DNA of 62,000 nt from Prorocentrum cordatum (GCA_963575745.1 CAUYUJ010003547.1:1-62000); one strand, 5' to 3'. Shown: positions 30,801 to 39,690, numbered from the stretch's first letter. Numbers and translations: made by a program. The notes: generated by a model from the sequence alone, not told the origin.

Positions 30801-31516
30801 TCACTGGCACGCACCGCTTTCTCGACGAGGACCTACCGCTGCTCTTCGAGGTCATGCGCACTCCGGGCGGGGCGAGAGTGCCTGACGACTTGCGCGCGAA
30901 GATCAGAGATCGCGTCCAGCGGGGCCCCGACGACCCGAGGATGTCCATGGACTACGAACTGGAGGGCGTTCGGGGCTTCTTCGCCCTCGGCGCTCGCGCG
31001 GCGATCCAGTGGGAGCAGGTCGCGCGCCTGCAGCAGCTCCACGTGCTCGCCTCCGCGAGGGTCTGCCCTGGCCCCAGGGCCTTGCTCAACGGGGAGGACG
31101 GCCGGCCGGATCTTCGTCGCCACGGCTTCAGCGCGGCGCATTCGGGGGCGCGCGGGCAGCTCGTCTATTATTTCCAGGCCGTGGACCGCTTCAAGCACCA
31201 CCAGGACCGAGACATGTACCTCGAGGCGCTGAAGTTCATGAACCTCTCCAAGAGCAACGGCCTGCCGGGCATGTGCGCGGCCTACTTGGGCATGCGAGGG
31301 CGGCTCACGAAGAAGGTCATGGGGCCGGAGCTGGTGCAGGAGGCCACGGGCGAGGTCGTGGGCATCCGCTTTCACCCGCGGGAGCGATTCGGCTTCGGGG
31401 AGAATCTCGGCGGCGGTTCTGAACGGCCCTCGCCGAATCACCCTTGCTGGCAGCGAGGATTCGTTGTTTGCGATTATCTCCCCGTGCATCTCGAGATTCG
31501 CTGGGACGGAAGCACG
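27884..31516 (+). CDS. Helitron transposase, exon 3: PIF1-like helicase motifs I-IV
   Basis: 1211 codons. It opens VQDEARRRLIRQATAANQAI, the linker after the Rep domain. An acidic, Ala-rich stretch follows, containing one CCCGCAGGGTCAGC repeat in frame (28312), and then NSYYDDYLHRG and TPLASMSYYDYGMWVRV, conserved in Helitron proteins. The helicase begins near 30050: Walker A GPGGSGKT (30251-30274), the Walker B equivalent LLADEIGL (30500-30520), motif III GDFMQINPV (30647-30673) and THRF. It unwinds DNA 5' to 3' in the family. The exon ends VVCDYLPVHLEIRWDGST before GTGGGCC (31517), inside the conserved segment that exon 4 completes. Confidence 0.85.
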
Positions 31517-31754
31517 GTGGGCCCCTTGGCGAGCTCTGCAAACGACCGCGCCGAACTTCAGGGGGGCCGCGACTGCGGGGGGCGAGGGAAGGGGGCTGGG
31601 CTCTCTCGCGGGACCGAGGCTCCTCTTTGGAATCCACACTTGAATCGGATCTTGAGCTCGGGCTGCTCGCGTGTTCAGGCAGCGCGACCTTGCGATCCAT
31701 ATCAGTTCGCGTCGGCAGTGCGACGCGACGCGGGCGTTTGCAGATCTCGACCAG
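31517..31754 (+). other. Foldback intron in the Helitron gene (238 nt)
   Basis: GT-AG, phase 0. The junctions are ACG|GTGGGC and CAG|GTGGAC, so GTGG is repeated at both ends. It carries diverged arms of the same family as the 27370-27883 intron: ATCGGATCTTGAGCTCGGGC (31645) and GATCCATATCAGTTCGCG (31691). Joining the flanks gives WDGST|VDYTGLGKRGVFHL, continuous across a conserved Helitron helicase block, which is strong evidence for the splice. Confidence 0.75.
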
Positions 31755-33284
31755 GTGGACTACACTGGCCTGGGCAAGCGGGGCGTGTTCCATCTGGAGC
31801 CTGTGCAGGACGAGTGGGAGTTGCCCGTCGCGCGCGTGCAGACGGTGAATCACCCGGGCGCGCCTCGGGCCAAGCAGTTCGTCGTCAAGAGCAAGCAGAA
31901 GAAGGGGCTGCAGGTCGCGCGCACGCAGCTCAGTTGGGCGCCCGAGGACCAGCTTACTTTCCAGAGCATCCAGGGCCGCACTATCCGCGGGCCCGAGGGC
32001 CAGCCCAAAGGTTTCGTCGTCGACCTCTTTCGGCCTGGCACGATGCAGGGCGAGGATCGCCGGGGGGAGTACTTCCAGCACGTCTGGATGATCCTTGGAA
32101 GAGCCAGGAAGCTGGAGTGGATGCTGCTGCAGAACTTCCCGCTCGACGAGAGCACCGGCGATCTGGACTGGTCGATCCTCGAGCAAGGGCCGCCGGACTA
32201 CCTCGTCGAGTTCTTGGGCGCGGCTGCGACGCTCAGCAGGAGGACTTCGCGCAGGATGCTGCGCGCGCAGAAGGAGCTGGGGGCGCCGGCCTGGGAGGAC
32301 GTGCCGGAGTGCCCGCTGGACCCCGACCAACAGGGCAGATTCTTGTATATCGCCGAGGACTGGATCAGGGCGGGCGCCGCCTGCGCCCGGCCCGTCGCAA
32401 GCGCCTCGGCCGAGGCGAGGCCCGACGCGGCCCCGCGGAGGAGACTCTGGGGCAAGAGGCCGCGCGAGGAACTGCGCTCGAAGACGGCCCGGCCGACCGC
32501 GCCGCCCGACGAGCCCGGGGGCGCTCCGCTACGGCGGAAGCGGTCGCGCGGCGAGGGCGCCGGGGACGAGGGCGAGCGGGCCTGCGCGCCTCCTGGCGCG
32601 GCGCCAGCCTCTTCGACGCAGTCGACCCTGCCGTCGGCGCCCTCGGCCAGCGCCGGCGGCTGGCACTGTTCCTTGCTCGGCCGCGCCATCGGCCGACGAA
32701 GGAGCGCGCCCGCGTGGTTCAACAATCCTCTCATGGGCGAGGTCGACCCCGCGTCCGGCACCCAGCTGGGCCTCACGTGCGGTTTCTTCGCGGTGAACCA
32801 TTGCCTGGGCCACGCGGGCATGCCGCAGCTGTCGGCCGAGGAGTTCCGGCAGGGCGCGGGAGACGGACTCTACCCCGAGGGGGATTTCGACGACGGGGGG
32901 TTGCGTCAGAACCTCGCAGAGCGCGGGTGCCATTTCGATTTGTTGCAGGGCGCGGACCACCAGGACGCCATCCTCGCCGTGGGGGACTCCGACAGCTGTC
33001 TGGCTGTCTTCAACGGCAACCACGCCTTGGGTGTCATCCTGCACCAGCCATGCCCTCGACATTGGATCGCGCTCGTTCGACCTCCAGAGGCCGTTCGAGA
33101 CGGCGACGCCGCCTGGCTTTGCGACTCCTTGCACTCGGCGGTCTTCGCCCTTGAAGCCAGCGAGGTGCAGGACCTCCTCGGCCACGTTGGCTCGGCGCAG
33201 ATGGGCGCCGCGGACAGGGCCGGGAGCGAGCTCGACCGGATGAGGGAGATCTCCGACTGGTGTGCCTACAGAGTCCACCGCTGA
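31755..33284 (+). CDS. Helitron transposase, exon 4: helicase motifs V-VI and Josephin-like protease
   Basis: 509 codons plus stop. It begins VDYTGLGKRGVFHLEPVQDE. Motif V is LTFQSIQGRTI (31953-31985) and the motif VI region MILGRARKLEWMLLQ, completing the PIF1-type helicase. A basic low-complexity linker (RRLWGKRPREELR, RRKRSRGEG) precedes a C-terminal domain of about 190 residues. There, Q-LGLT-C (Gln 32763, Cys 32778) followed by GFFAVNHCLGHAGMPQLSAE matches the Josephin active site, including the five-residue Gln-to-Cys spacing. HWIALVR (His 33060) and WLCDSLHSAVFALE (Asp where Josephins have Asn) complete a plausible triad. Helitrons are known to carry OTU-type proteases; I know of no Josephin-type example. 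The stop is followed at once by the GCATTGCGCCCCCGGGG motif. Confidence 0.8.
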   Translation: MDYTGLGKRGVFHLEPVQDEWELPVARVQTVNHPGAPRAKQFVVKSKQKKGLQVARTQLSWAPEDQLTFQSIQGRTIRGPEGQPKGFVVDLFRPGTMQGEDRRGEYFQHVWMILGRARKLEWMLLQNFPLDESTGDLDWSILEQGPPDYLVEFLGAAATLSRRTSRRMLRAQKELGAPAWEDVPECPLDPDQQGRFLYIAEDWIRAGAACARPVASASAEARPDAAPRRRLWGKRPREELRSKTARPTAPPDEPGGAPLRRKRSRGEGAGDEGERACAPPGAAPASSTQSTLPSAPSASAGGWHCSLLGRAIGRRRSAPAWFNNPLMGEVDPASGTQLGLTCGFFAVNHCLGHAGMPQLSAEEFRQGAGDGLYPEGDFDDGGLRQNLAERGCHFDLLQGADHQDAILAVGDSDSCLAVFNGNHALGVILHQPCPRHWIALVRPPEAVRDGDAAWLCDSLHSAVFALEASEVQDLLGHVGSAQMGAADRAGSELDRMREISDWCAYRVHR

Positions 33285-33635
33285 CCGCGGCATTGCGCCC
33301 CCGGGGTCGGCCGGTTTTCTCGTTCCGCCTCGTTTTTTCCGCTGGGCATTGCACCCTCAGGGTCAGCCCTTGTCTTCCTTCTACCGCGCCAGGCGTTGCG
33401 CTTTTAGGGTCGGCTCTGTGCTGCGCGGCATTGCACCGCCAGGGTCAGGCCTCGTCTGTCCCTGCTCTGCTTGGCGGGAGCTGGAGTGCACTGGGAGCCG
33501 GATGCGCCCCGGGCCGCGCTTCTCGCTCCCATCCTGCTCGGCATTGCACCCCCAGGGTCAGCCGACTTCCCCGTTCGCATCTCCTCCTCTCCGCGCGGCG
33601 CAGGCTTGGGCATTGCACCTTCAGGGTCAGCCCTC
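33285..33635. repeat. Palindromic motif array after the Helitron gene
   Basis: Six more or less diverged copies of TTGCACCCTCAGGGTCAGCC, with pyrimidine-rich spacers, starting 10 bp behind the stop codon. Confidence 0.8.
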
Positions 33636-33872
33636 GCCCCCGCGTCTTTCGCCCGGCTCTGCCGCTCCTGCTTTCTCCGCGCAGATCTGGGCAGCTGGCC
33701 CGACAGCGCGGCGGGAAATGCAATCTTCTCCCCTTGATCTCTCGAACCCCGTCTTCGTCGTCGCCCGCGCGAAGGATCGCAGATTATCCACCCCATTCGA
33801 GGGTTCCAGGCGGGGATAAGGAGGGTTGTCTCACGGTGCCCTCCTCCGAGAGGAAGAGGAGGAAGAGGAGTG

Positions 33873-33903
<31 letters not shown>

Positions 33904-33950
33904 AAGAAGGAGAACGATGTGGAGGAGGAGGAGGGGGATGATGATGATGC

Positions 33951-34028
<78 letters not shown>

Positions 34029-34402
34029 GAATGATGATGAGGAGGATGAGGAGGGGGAGGAGGAGGAGGCGGAGAAGAGGAGGAGGAGGAAAGAACAATG
34101 AGAACGAGGAGGAAGCCGGGGGGCCCGCAGCAGCCCAAGAAAACCTCCAAGAGGACGCCGAGTTTTCAAAAGCGGCTGGCATTAATCTCAAGGATTCCTT
34201 GCGTTTCATGCGACATAACGAGATGCGCGAAAACTCTTAAAAAGTAGCTTTTTCCTGATAATCCACTTTTTCGTGTCAGAGGCTTCTGCTCTGGATATGC
34301 ATTTCCCTATGTATTTTGCACGATTGTGGTTGTACGCATTGAAAACTGGAGCGGCCGGTTGTTTGGTTGGCTCCAGCATCGGGGATAGACATACACGGCG
34401 CG
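33606..34402. repeat. Repeat block, right copy (with GAT/GAG tract)
   Basis: Corresponds to 17556-18089 plus 19015-19340 on the left but is contiguous here: GGCTTGGGCATTGCACC to GATAGACATACACGGCG, with a (GAT)n run at 33938-34046. The left version is split by the 18090-19014 block. No gene is seen; the GAT/GAG-derived ORFs are artefacts. Confidence 0.85.
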
Positions 34403-34460
34403 CGGGCGCGACACTAACGCGCACGTCCACGAAAGGGGCCGCGACGGAAGATGCTCCAGA
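34403..34460. other. Short unique spacer
   Basis: Single-copy sequence between the right repeat block and the next repeat; nothing recognised. Confidence 0.5.
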
Positions 34461-34680
34461 AGACGCATGGTGCTTTTTGGTCTGACACATGGCGCGGGGA
34501 GGGAAAAAAGAGAAGAAAGCGGGAGGGATGTTTCAGGGGCGCGGGGGGATCAGAGTCCGGGGAAGGGTGTCTCGTGGGATGTTTCGTGAGGTGTCTCGTG
34601 GGATGTTTCGTGAGGTGTTGCCCCGTTGGGTATTGTGAAAACGTGCCCATGCTCCACATGTCTATATCCCTTTCCGGGAC
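34461..34680. mobile_element. Composite element, short form without minisatellite
   Basis: Starts AGACGCATGGTGCTTTTTGG, contains GGAGGGATGTTTCAGGGGCG, then two 24-bp GTGTCTCGTGGGATGTTTCG repeats, and ends with the conserved 3' module (TGTGAAAACGTGCCCATGC ... CTATATCCCTTTCCGGG). The same 5' block occurs at 35541 and 37571. Confidence 0.7.
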
Positions 34681-34801
34681 GCCAACAGAGGAACGGGCAG
34701 TTAAATATCGCCGGCCAGCCCTGGCAATTGACGGCGAACGGGCAGGAACTCTCCCGTGAGAAACGGTCCTCTCCCTCCCGAGCGGATCGAGCCCAGGGCG
34801 C

Positions 34802-35419
34802 GTGGGGCAAATGATGGAGCCATTGCTGGAGCTATGGTACCTGCGGATCCGCTTCATCCTCGATGAGATGGATCCATCAGAAGGCATCACGTCCGAGGTG
34901 CGCGAAGAGGCCGAGGAGCAGGATGGAGGAGGGGGCGGCGAGGAGGAGGAGGAGGAGGAGGCGGAGGAGGCGCAGGCCAAACAGAGGAAGGACGCGGCGG
35001 GGCGTCAGGCGATGGTGAATGAGGATGCGGCGAGCGGGGCCCAGGAGGATGAGGAGACGGCGAGGAGGCGCCTCAAGCGCGCGGAAGAGTGGAGGAGAAG
35101 GAGGGAGGAGGAGAAGGAAGGCGCCAGGAGAAAGAAGGAGGAGGAGGAGGCGAGGGCCCTGAGGGGCAGAGATGAGCTCATGGAGGCGGCGCTGGCGCAG
35201 CAGGAGGGCGACGAGGTGACCAGGATGAGGCGTGCGCTGGAGGCCCTCAGGAGGCAAGCGGACGACATGGAGAGGAGGGCGACGATCAAGGAGACTCTGG
35301 CAAAGGAGGTGAGGAGGCAGAGGGAGGCGCAGGCGAAGGAGGAGGAGGAGGCGAAGGAGGATGTCAAGAGGAGGCTGAGAGAGAGGCTGCACGAGAAGAT
35401 CCAGAAGGCCCGCCGATAG
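34802..35419 (+). CDS. Charged coiled-coil protein, unknown
   Basis: 205 codons. The first 30 residues (MMEPLLELWYLRIRFILDEM) are mixed hydrophobic, followed by a Glu/Gly run encoded by a GAG microsatellite. Then come about 130 residues of uninterrupted Glu/Arg/Ala/Lys-rich helix (RRLKRAEEWRRRREEEKEGA, VRRQREAQAKEEEEAKED) predicted to form a long single helix or coiled coil. It resembles caldesmon/trichohyalin-type low-complexity proteins; no function can be inferred. The 53 bp at its 3' end are duplicated at 35940, so it may be a truncated copy. Real gene or repeat-derived ORF is undecided. Confidence 0.45.
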   Translation: MGQMMEPLLELWYLRIRFILDEMDPSEGITSEVREEAEEQDGGGGGEEEEEEEAEEAQAKQRKDAAGRQAMVNEDAASGAQEDEETARRRLKRAEEWRRRREEEKEGARRKKEEEEARALRGRDELMEAALAQQEGDEVTRMRRALEALRRQADDMERRATIKETLAKEVRRQREAQAKEEEEAKEDVKRRLRERLHEKIQKARR

Positions 35420-35992
35420 AGAGTAGGACATGATAGGCGGCCCGCGGCGCCCGTGCGATAGGCCTGGCACGACGGGGAATTCCTTTTCTCAGGCCGTTCC
35501 AGTTTCCTCAGCCGCTGCCCCACGAGAGTATGAGTTTTCAAAAGACGCATGGTGCTTTTTGGCCTGACACATGGCGCGGGGAGGGAAAAAAGAGAAGAAA
35601 GCGGGAGGGATGTTTCAGGGGCGCGGGGGACTTCCCGGGGTGAGCTTTTCTAACTGCTCCTCTCCCCTTCCTCCCCGGGCAGTGCACCCTCAGGGTCAGC
35701 CCTCGTCTCGCTTTCTCCTTGCTCGGCATTGCACCCTCAGGGTCAGCCGGTTTCCCTGTTCGCCTTGCCTCCTCTTCCGTTTTCGCTGCGCAGATCAGGT
35801 CAGTTGGCTCGACAGCGCGGCGCAGGCTTGGGCATTGCACCCTCAGGGTCAGCCCTCGCCCCCGCGTCTTTCGCCCGGCTCTGCCGCTCCTGCTTTCGCC
35901 GCGCAGATCTGGGAGGCTGGCCCGACAGCGCTAGATAGTCCCGCCGATAGAGAGTAGGACATGATAGGCGGCCCGCGGCGCCCGTGCGATAG
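35409..35992. repeat. Insertion-like segment between 53-bp direct repeats
   Basis: CCGCCGATAGAGAGTAGGAC ... GTGCGATAG at 35409-35461 recurs at about 35940-35992. Between them lie the AGACGCATGGTGCTTTTTGG block (35541), a copy of the 17354 repeat (CTTCCCGGGGTGAGCTTTTC, 35629-35930) and three palindromic motifs. Confidence 0.8.
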
Positions 35993-36034
35993 AAACAAGC
36001 TAGGAGGAGGGAGGGGACAGTTGGCTAGGTAGTC

Positions 36035-36130
36035 AGAAAAATAGGTGTCTCGTGGAATGTTTCGCGGGGTGTCTCCTGGAATGTTTCGTGAGGTGTCTCG
36101 TGGGATGTTTCGTGAGGTGTCTCGTGCCCT
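36035..36130. repeat. 24-bp repeats (GTGTCTCGTGGAATGTTTCG)
   Basis: Four copies of the 24-bp unit found in the 3' modules of the composite elements, here without the terminal module. Confidence 0.9.
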
Positions 36131-36211
36131 GGGGCTCGTGGCGCCGACTTCGAGCTCCCGACCCCATCTTGGAGCGTCTATCCGCTCGCCCTTCGACCCC
36201 ATCCTGCACGA

Positions 36212-36391
36212 GCGCCCCTGAAACATCCCTCCCTGCCCCCCTTCCCCGCTGGGCCGCTTTGACATTCGATGGTTTGGGCGCGTGCCCACCTTCGACCGGG
36301 AAGGACCGAACGGAGATTCCGACGTCCTCGGCCGCCCATCCCAGCCAGAGCTTTCCAGCACGACGCAGGAAGGAGGGATGTTTCAGGGGCG
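36212..36391. mobile_element. 180-bp element with 20-bp terminal inverted repeats
   Basis: The left end is GCGCCCCTGAAACATCCCTC and the right end the exact complement, GAGGGATGTTTCAGGGGCG. The same sequence occurs singly at about 34518, 35603 and 37635. It looks like a MITE or foldback unit with no coding capacity. Confidence 0.65.
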
Positions 36392-36473
36392 ATCGAAAAA
36401 GACCGTCGAAAGGAAGAGGCGGGGTTCATGTAGCCGTTCTTGCTCAAGCACTTTGCCCAGGGTCGGTTAGGCC

Positions 36474-37478
36474 ATGCCTCACGCCCAGTGCGAGAAGTGC
36501 ACTAAAAAGTTCTGGGGTTCGAGCGCGCGGAGTGCGCAAGTCGCACTCAATCGCCATGTCCGCGAGGTGCACAAGCAGGGTGGCAAAGCTAAGGCTCCAA
36601 GACGAAAGGACGCCATAAACGTGAAGTCTCGGAGGTCCGCGCGGATTTCTTGGGTCGGCGTTGGGCAACCCTTCCTCCCCCCCGCGCCAGGGAGCCAGGG
36701 AGGCGGGGGGGCCAGCGCCGATCCAAGAAACCCGCGCAGACCTCCGACAGTTTATGTGTATGGCGTCTTTTCGGTTTTTTTCCAGGCGGACGAACGCCGT
36801 CGGGCGCACCAGCGCCGCCGCGCCGCTAAGCGCGCCAGTGAGCAGAGCCAGGCCGCCAGCGTCGTCCAGGCGCTGATGGGCTCCATATTGTGCTTCATCT
36901 TGTGCCCCAAGCGCCGCGAGGATAGTGAGTCGATGTTCTCGGACACGCGGGCGCATCTTTCGGACTCGCTTGGATTGGACCCATCGAGGATTCACCGCGT
37001 CCAAGGCATCGATCTGTTGCACCCGCCCAGCAAATGCCGGGGCCAGCGTCTCGAGCACGTGAAGGCTCACCAGTGCTGCATGGCGGCATTCCACCGCATG
37101 GTGCTCCCGAGGGCCGTGGAGGCCTTCCACGCCGATGTTGGCTTGAGGTTCGTCTTGTTTCTGGAGGACGACGCGCGGCTGGTCAAGGGCCTCGGAGCAG
37201 CTGACGTGCATGAGGCCCTCGGGAGCGCGTCCCGGGCGACCGCCGTGTGGTGCGGCTACCACAGCCTCAATCGGTGGCCCGTCTTCGGGGCCCACGCCTT
37301 GGCCATCTCCCGCTCTTCTTGCCAGAGGCTCATCGACCGCACAGAATGGGAGTACCAGAACGAGGGGTACTACGGCCTCGACACGTACCTGAGCTACTTG
37401 TGGTGGCAGGGCCTTGTGCACGCCCCTGCAAAGAAGATATTTGTCCAGCGCCGTCATAAGTTGGAATTTCGGCAGTGA
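36474..37478 (+). CDS. C2H2 / glycosyltransferase-like protein
   Basis: 334 codons as read through. The N-terminus has a C2H2-like pattern (CEKCTKKFW, later HVREVH). After a 64-codon segment that is probably an intron (36594-36785), a basic linker leads to a domain with HRVQGIDLLHPP, then LRFVLFLEDDARLVKGLG. EDDA is the metal-binding motif of GT-A fold glycosyltransferases such as the GT25-like group. It ends with GYYGLDTYLSYLWWQGL, the region that often contributes the base and acceptor site in such enzymes. It lacks a signal peptide. The family assignment is by motif only. The stop is followed by two GGTGCTAT(C/A)T strings. Confidence 0.6.
   Translation: MPHAQCEKCTKKFWGSSARSAQVALNRHVREVHKQGGKAKAPRRKDAINVKSRRSARISWVGVGQPFLPPAPGSQGGGGASADPRNPRRPPTVYVYGVFSVFFQADERRRAHQRRRAAKRASEQSQAASVVQALMGSILCFILCPKRREDSESMFSDTRAHLSDSLGLDPSRIHRVQGIDLLHPPSKCRGQRLEHVKAHQCCMAAFHRMVLPRAVEAFHADVGLRFVLFLEDDARLVKGLGAADVHEALGSASRATAVWCGYHSLNRWPVFGAHALAISRSSCQRLIDRTEWEYQNEGYYGLDTYLSYLWWQGLVHAPAKKIFVQRRHKLEFRQ
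36594..36785 (+). other. Probable foldback intron, in-frame (192 nt)
   Basis: Arms of about 37 bp: GTCTCGGAGGTCCGCGCGG (from 36626) and its diverged complement, CCCGCGCAGACCTCCGAC (to 36748), each extending through a GGATCGGCGCTGG-type stretch. The 3' end is a strong acceptor, TTTTCGGTTTTTTTCCAG. The donor is probably GC (AAG|GCTCCA). The length is a multiple of three and the segment has no stop, so it is hidden in the ORF. Confidence 0.6.
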
Positions 37479-37570
37479 CTGGTGCTATCTGGCAACACAT
37501 ATGGTGCTATATGGTGATTTTTCGGCAGCCTTCAACGCTGCCAAACCTTCGTCTTTTTCAGGCAGCGGTC

Positions 37571-38571
37571 AAAGACGCATGGTGCTTTTTGGCCTGACAC
37601 ATGGCGCGGGGATGGAAAAAAGAGAAGAAAGCGGAAGGGATGTTTCAGGGGCGCGGGGGGATCAGAGTCCGGGGGAGGTTCCGACGACGTGGCCGCGGGG
37701 CCCAAGCACGACCCCACTCCAGCACGACCACACCCCAGCACGACCACACCCCAGCAGGACCCCACCCCAGCACGACCCCACCCCAGCACGGCCCCACCCC
37801 AGCAAGACCACACCCCAGCACGACCACACTCCAGCACGACCTCACCACAGCACGACCACTCCCCAGCACGATCACGCCCCAGCACGACCACGCCCCAGCA
37901 CGACCACTCCCCAGCACGCACGACCCCAGCACGCAGCACGCCCCAGCACGACCCCCCAGCACGACCACACCCCAGCACGACCACCCCCAGCACGACCACC
38001 CCCAGCACGACCACACCCCAGCACGACCACACCCCAGCACGACCACACCCCAGCACGACCCCACCCAGCACGACCCCACCCCAGCACGACCCCACCCTAG
38101 CAAGACCACACCCCAGCACGACCACACCCCAGCACGACCTCACCACAGCACGACCACACCCCAGCACGACCACGCCCCAGCACGACCACGCCCCAGCACG
38201 ACCACGCCCCAGCACAACCACCCCCAGCACGACCACCCCCCCAGCACGACCACCCCCAGCACGACCACCCCCCAGCACGACCACACCCCAGCACGACCAC
38301 TCCCCAGCACGACCACACCGCCTTGGTTGAGTGGTTGCCTGTCGTCGTGGAATGTTTCGTGGGGTGTCTCGTGGAATGTTTCGCGGGGTGTCTCCTGGAA
38401 TGTTTCGTGAGGTGTCTCGCGGAATGTTTCGTGAGGTGTCTCGTGGGATGTTTCGTGAGGTGTCTCGTGGGATGTTTCGTGAGGTGTTGCCCCGTTGGGT
38501 ATCGTGAAAACGTGCCCATGCTCCACATGTCTATATCCCTTTCCGGGTTCGTGGGTCCATCATGTTTGTTT
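37571..38571. mobile_element. Composite minisatellite element B
   Basis: The 5' block is AGACGCATGGTGCTTTTTGG ... GGAGGTTCCGACGACG. The 16-bp minisatellite runs 37706-38315. Then CCGCCTTGGTTGAGTGG, six 24-bp repeats, and the terminal module ending CCCTTTCCGGGTTCGTGG and CCATCATGTTT. It shares its 3' half with elements C and D but has the other type of 5' end. Confidence 0.75.
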
Positions 38572-38679
38572 AAAAGCCATCCAACACATACCCCCCATTT
38601 CGGACAACTTTTACCAACAAAAAACCTATAGATAGCAAGCGTTGTATAAAACATTTGCTAACTATTCGTTGCGGACTAT

Positions 38680-39690
38680 ATGTGGCTGACCAGTACCAGG
38701 GTTCCTACGAGGCAGCAGGGATACTTCACCTACCGCTACGCCAGGGGCGGCCTTAAGATTATCATCGGCGAGCTTACCGAGGAGCAGCTGTCCGCCGAGG
38801 ATAGCGGGCAGGTAGTTGTCAAACATGTCAGAGAGGCTGTCGCCGAACACCAGGACCGCCGGGCGCCGAGAAGTTGTTCTATTCTGAAGATACTAAACGC
38901 AAGCGAGATGAGTCCATTGTCTGTTCCATTGTTCGCGAGCGTTTTCTTTTCAGAGGACCTGAGAAGCATGTCGCATTGCCATCGGGATTGAATTGGCAGA
39001 TGTTTCTCAGAGGGTCCATATTCAATGGCGCCGTCTGGGGCACTTTTGACGAGCGGACCTAGGGCCCCTGTGACTTCTGCGTTGTTAGTGAGAGACTTCG
39101 CGAGCTAGAGCGCCCATCGCCATCATGGAAAGGTGGCCATCGTATTCATGGAATGAGTTCCTCGCATGTCTTTGGCTTCCTGGGTGATGATAAAAGGCGG
39201 GGAGAAGCGGAGTCCGACCACGAATGCGTTCATTGGACTCTCATGCGACAGTCTTCGTTCATTTTGCGAGAGGTGCACGAGGAAGGAAATATCTTGAACG
39301 CGGCCCCCAGGCTTGTGGACGACGAAAACGCGCCCTTCGTGGCCAGGGGCATGCCGGAGGACGTGATTCTAGAAGATGACGAAGCCATTGCCGCATGCGC
39401 CAGTTACATTCACATCCGACAGCATTTGCACGGGAGGAAGTCCGTGCGAGGCGTCTTCAAGCAATCTCCGCCGAAAAAAGGGGACGAATGGCTTTCGGAA
39501 GGAGAAGTGCCGCGGGGGGCGGAGTGGCCCGCTGGGCCGAAGCGCTTGACAAAGTGCAGGCTGATGAGGGAGATCGGACGCTGGACTCGAGACTGCGCGA
39601 ACGAGCCAGATCTGCGTGGGCGGCGGCGCCAAGCAGGCTTCGGCGGCTACCGAGCCACTCCCATCCACGCGGGCGCCACCGCATAGGACG
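38680..39690 (+). pseudogene. Decayed copia gag with zinc-knuckle remnant
   Basis: Plus-strand fragments in changing frames. YSEDTKRKRDESIVCSIVRE, then KHVALPSGLNWQMFLRGS, resembles the R/K-rich helix and GL-containing segment of copia Gag in dinoflagellates. DDEAIAACASYIHIRQHLHG, then KSVRGVFK and KCRLMREIGRWTRDC, matches the Gag tail with a CCHC knuckle that has lost a Cys and the His. Stops and frameshifts make it non-functional. It starts just behind composite element B, which may have truncated the 5' LTR; no LTR was recognised. Confidence 0.5.

Noticed and set aside
22724-31639. Long minus-strand ORFs (up to 829 codons) opposite the Helitron gene
   Set aside because: Shadows of GC-rich codon usage; the plus strand carries all recognised motifs.
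21050-33300. Exact Helitron termini (5' TC, 3' hairpin plus CTRR)
   Set aside because: Many candidate strings exist in this repeat-rich flank and none could be supported without comparing copies.
17859-34046. Long terminal repeats of an LTR retrotransposon around the Helitron gene
   Set aside because: The repeated blocks contain no TG...CA ends, primer-binding site or polypurine tract, and the enclosed gene encodes a Rep-helicase, not gag-pol.
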